From Robiginitomaculum sp. (GTDB lineage Bacteria; Pseudomonadota; Alphaproteobacteria; Caulobacterales; Maricaulaceae), in assembly GCA_021647805.1 (NCBI GenBank), contig JAKITZ010000079.1, positions 1 through 9,839 of the forward strand: a stretch of 9,839 nucleotides of DNA, written 5' to 3'. This document shows, piece by piece, positions 9,696-9,839 of the stretch. The notes under the pieces are model-generated. The model was not told the DNA's origin, did not search any database, and saw nothing but the letters and a program-made list of their open reading frames with translations. Position numbers and translations under genes: made by a program. Positions within the stretch are counted from its first letter, which is position 1, and each line of letters starts with the position of its first letter.

Positions 9696-9839
9696 CCACC
9701 GCCTTCCTTTCCTCCCTCTGGTCCTCTTTCTTTTCCCCCCTTTCCCCCTGTTTTTCTCTCCCCCTCCCCTCTTTCTTTCCTCCTCTCTGCTTTCCTCCCG
9801 GCCCTAGCCTCTCGCTTGCTCCTGTAGATCACACTCGCC
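9696..9839. other. Polypyrimidine contig-end tail, probable sequencing or assembly artefact
   Basis: This stretch should encode the N-terminal half of the NuoG iron-sulfur domain but does not: homology stops abruptly at the valine codon ending at 9695. The plus strand turns into almost pure C and T with long C runs and T runs. There is no A between 9699 and 9805, and only scattered G. The last 17 bases contain TGTAGATC and then TCGCC, both found in the same order in the reverse complement of the Illumina P5 adapter, separated by 4 bases here and 7 in the adapter. No gene, promoter or RNA is recognisable. Short open frames across it on both strands are products of the composition. The best reading is degraded read ends or adapter remnants joined to the contig. 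A genuine polypurine tract is possible but would have to have disrupted an essential gene. Confidence 0.8.

Noticed and set aside
9699..9805. Possible genuine polypurine-polypyrimidine element (triplex-forming DNA or regulatory tract)
   Set aside because: It would sit inside nuoG, replacing essential iron-sulfur ligands in an otherwise intact operon. It also adjoins adapter-like bases at the physical end of the sequence. An artefact explains all of this more simply.
9604..9832. Pro/Ser/Phe-rich and Arg/Lys/Gly-rich open frames over the right end
   Set aside because: Low-complexity products of the pyrimidine tail, which lacks stop codons because it lacks A. They span the artefact junction and have no credible start.

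Overview
The window is one uninterrupted minus-strand gene cluster for respiratory complex I (proton-pumping NADH:quinone oxidoreductase, NDH-1), followed by a biotin ligase gene. In transcription order, right to left, it reads nuoG (5' end missing), nuoH, nuoI, nuoJ, nuoK, nuoL, nuoM, nuoN, birA (3' end missing). The protein sequences (a NuoG without the N7 cluster ligands, the 162-residue NuoI, a 103-residue NuoK, a biotin ligase with no DNA-binding domain) and the nuoN-birA junction point to an alphaproteobacterium. By eye the GC content is moderate to low. The genus cannot be named from this window.

Layout: bases 1-607 hold birA and run off the left edge. Bases 600-5945 hold nuoN, nuoM, nuoL and nuoK, which encode three antiporter-like proton-pumping subunits and a small membrane subunit. 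Bases 5942-6559 hold nuoJ, 6577-7065 nuoI, 7067-8122 nuoH, and 8127-9695 the C-terminal three quarters of nuoG. Genes overlap by 4 or 8 bases or are separated by 1 to 17 bases. I see no internal promoter, terminator, RNA gene, repeat family, mobile element or CRISPR array. The whole stretch is best read as the distal part of one polycistronic transcript whose promoter and nuoA-F lie outside to the right.

How the genes work together: NuoG and NuoI carry iron-sulfur clusters that pass electrons from NADH through the peripheral arm towards quinone. NuoH forms the quinone-chamber floor and the joint to the membrane arm. NuoJ and NuoK connect it to NuoL, NuoM and NuoN, which translocate protons. 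The key charged residues of the membrane subunits are present and no reading frame is broken. BirA (biotin attachment to carboxylase carrier proteins) is a genomic neighbour, not a complex I component.

The main anomaly is the right end. From about base 9696 to 9839 the sequence stops encoding NuoG and becomes almost pure pyrimidine, with no A from 9699 to 9805. It ends in bases resembling a fragment of a sequencing adapter. I interpret this as a low-quality or chimeric contig end rather than genome sequence. I found no previously undescribed biological system here: the biological content is ordinary core metabolism.
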